Assembly: GCF_022829635.1 (NCBI RefSeq)
Contig: NZ_JAKSYO010000203.1
Location: 21,615-85,614 of the forward strand
DNA from: Methylobacterium sp. E-066
Lineage (GTDB): Bacteria > Pseudomonadota > Alphaproteobacteria > Rhizobiales > Beijerinckiaceae
Length of the DNA: 64,000 bases
Direction: 5' to 3'
Positions 63,026 to 64,000 of the stretch are shown one piece after another (positions within the stretch are counted from its first letter, which is position 1; every line of letters begins with the position of its first letter). A program made the translations under genes and the position numbers. The notes beneath the pieces are model-generated. The model did not search any database. It saw only the letters and a program-made list of their open reading frames with translations, and was not told the DNA's origin.

Positions 63026-64000
63026 ATGACCGCACCGACGCCCCCCGTGCCGGTCACGCTGGACCTCGGGTTCGCCCCCGACGACGGCACCGGCGCCGGG
63101 GTGCGCCTGATCTTCGAGGGGCTGCTCTCGGCGCTCAATGCCCGCGATACCTACGCGGCCGCTCTGGGCCAGCAGATCGCGGACCTGTAGACCCAGATCG
63201 CCGGGATCGCCACGCTCACCCCGGCTCGCAAAGTGTCCGCTGGCACCGGCCTAACCGGCGGCGGCGACCTAACCCAGGATCGGACGGTGGCGATCGCCAA
63301 TGGCGTCAGCAACGACCTGCTAGCCAAGGTGCCGACGCTGACGCTGAAGGCGAACCTGCTCGGCTCAACCGCCAACGCGCAGGACGCCAGCCTGCCGGCG
63401 CTTCTCGACGCCGGGTTCGGCGGGACGCAAGGCGGGCTGGTCTATCGCTGCGCGACCGGCTGGGCGGCTCTACCGCTCGGCGCCAACGGCACCGTGCTCC
63501 AGTCGAACGGGCAGAACGTGGTGTTCGGCCCGGCCGCCGCCGGCGCGCTGCTCGCGGCAAACAACCTGTCGGATGTGGCGAGCGCAGCGATAGCGCGAAC
63601 CAACCTGGGTTTGGCGGTGCTGCCGCTCGGCCAGTGCCGGCTCGCATATTCTAGCGCGACCGCCCTGCTGCTGAAGCCCTATTAGGGCAATCAGATTTTC
63701 GTCGCCGGCGCCTACCGCACGATCCCGGCGGCGGGCGTGTCACTAGCCAACTCCGGCTTGTCTGCAGCCACGCTGTACTATGTCTACGCCTACATGAACG
63801 GGTCGACCCTGGCCCTGGAGGCCGTAACCACCGCTCACGCGACCGACGCCACCTACGGACACGAGATCAAGACGGGCGACGGGACACGCACCCTCGTCGG
63901 CATGGTCTACACGGGTCCTGGAACACCCGGCACGTTCCTTGATACCGCGGCGAACCGTTGGGTCGCGAGCTGGTTTAACCGACGAGAGCGCGACCTGTAC
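63026..64000 (+). pseudogene. Phage tail-fibre protein interrupted by two amber codons, partial
   Basis: From ATG 63026 (MTAPTPPVPVTLDLGFAPDD) one register stays open to the window edge except for TAG at 63188 and TAG at 63683. Between and after them the translation is continuous and phage-like: SAGTGLTGGGDLTQDRTVAI, NNLSDVASAAIARTNLGL, GNQIFVAGAYRTIPAAG, RTLVGMVYTGPGTPGTFLD. Both ambers are one base from CAG (Gln), which would fit locally. TAG serves as a normal stop in other genes here, so this is more likely nonsense decay than recoding. The 3' end lies outside the window. Confidence 0.65.

Noticed and set aside
1..64000. CRISPR array or tRNA/rRNA genes
   Set aside because: No regularly spaced repeats and no cloverleaf-like or rRNA segments were recognised on reading the window.

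Overview
The window is a high-GC alphaproteobacterial chromosome segment. The protein families, the four-hairpin intergenic element near 13.5 kb, the small exported proteins and the insertion-sequence types fit Methylobacterium or a close relative. That placement is a judgement from sequence, not a database result.

Region 1 (about 0-22.3 kb) is compact, GC-rich backbone. It starts with two permeases of a branched-chain amino-acid-type ABC transporter and a DapA-family lyase. Next come four small exported proteins, three of which carry a CTGC/CSGC motif, and a LysR-type regulator. A perfect palindrome containing a T-N11-A box follows the regulator gene and faces a catabolic run: SDR dehydrogenase, two-subunit transketolase, beta-hydroxyacid dehydrogenase, TRAP binding protein, fused TRAP permease and a single-chain transketolase. 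On the other strand lie an acyl-CoA synthetase, an orphan TRAP binding protein, an FkbM methyltransferase with small partners, and a phosphomannomutase.

Region 2 (about 22.3-26.3 kb) looks like a small island. It holds an AT-richer gap, an STGPRT-type small protein, an ORF joining an HNH nuclease to a second domain, several short ORFs, and an XRE repressor with repeats upstream.

Region 3 (about 26.3-60.1 kb) is a mosaic surface-polysaccharide region. It encodes two SGNH hydrolases, a TPR/GT41 transferase, a GH16 glycanase with DUF4214 repeats beside a type I secretion ABC protein and adaptor, an outer-membrane polysaccharide export lipoprotein, a beta-helix protein, an ABC-2 permease without its ATPase, and a 1293-residue double glycosyltransferase. 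A GDP-sugar operon (fcl, gmd, a third SDR reductase, manC and a sugar C-methyltransferase) completes it. The genes are separated by AT-richer gaps and relics: IS5, IS481 and IS110 transposases, a 5'-truncated dnaQ, a broken acetyltransferase, and a 151-bp decayed copy of part of the large glycosyltransferase gene.

Region 4 (about 60.2-64 kb) holds a decayed ISL3-type element with recognisable imperfect inverted repeats. It abuts the first part of a TnpB gene. A phage tail-fibre module follows: a DUF4376 protein, a terminator, and a tail-fibre frame open to the window edge except for two in-frame TAG codons.

Functionally, region 1 imports and breaks down small organic or sugar acids. Regions 2-4 remodel the cell surface and record repeated horizontal transfer and gene decay.
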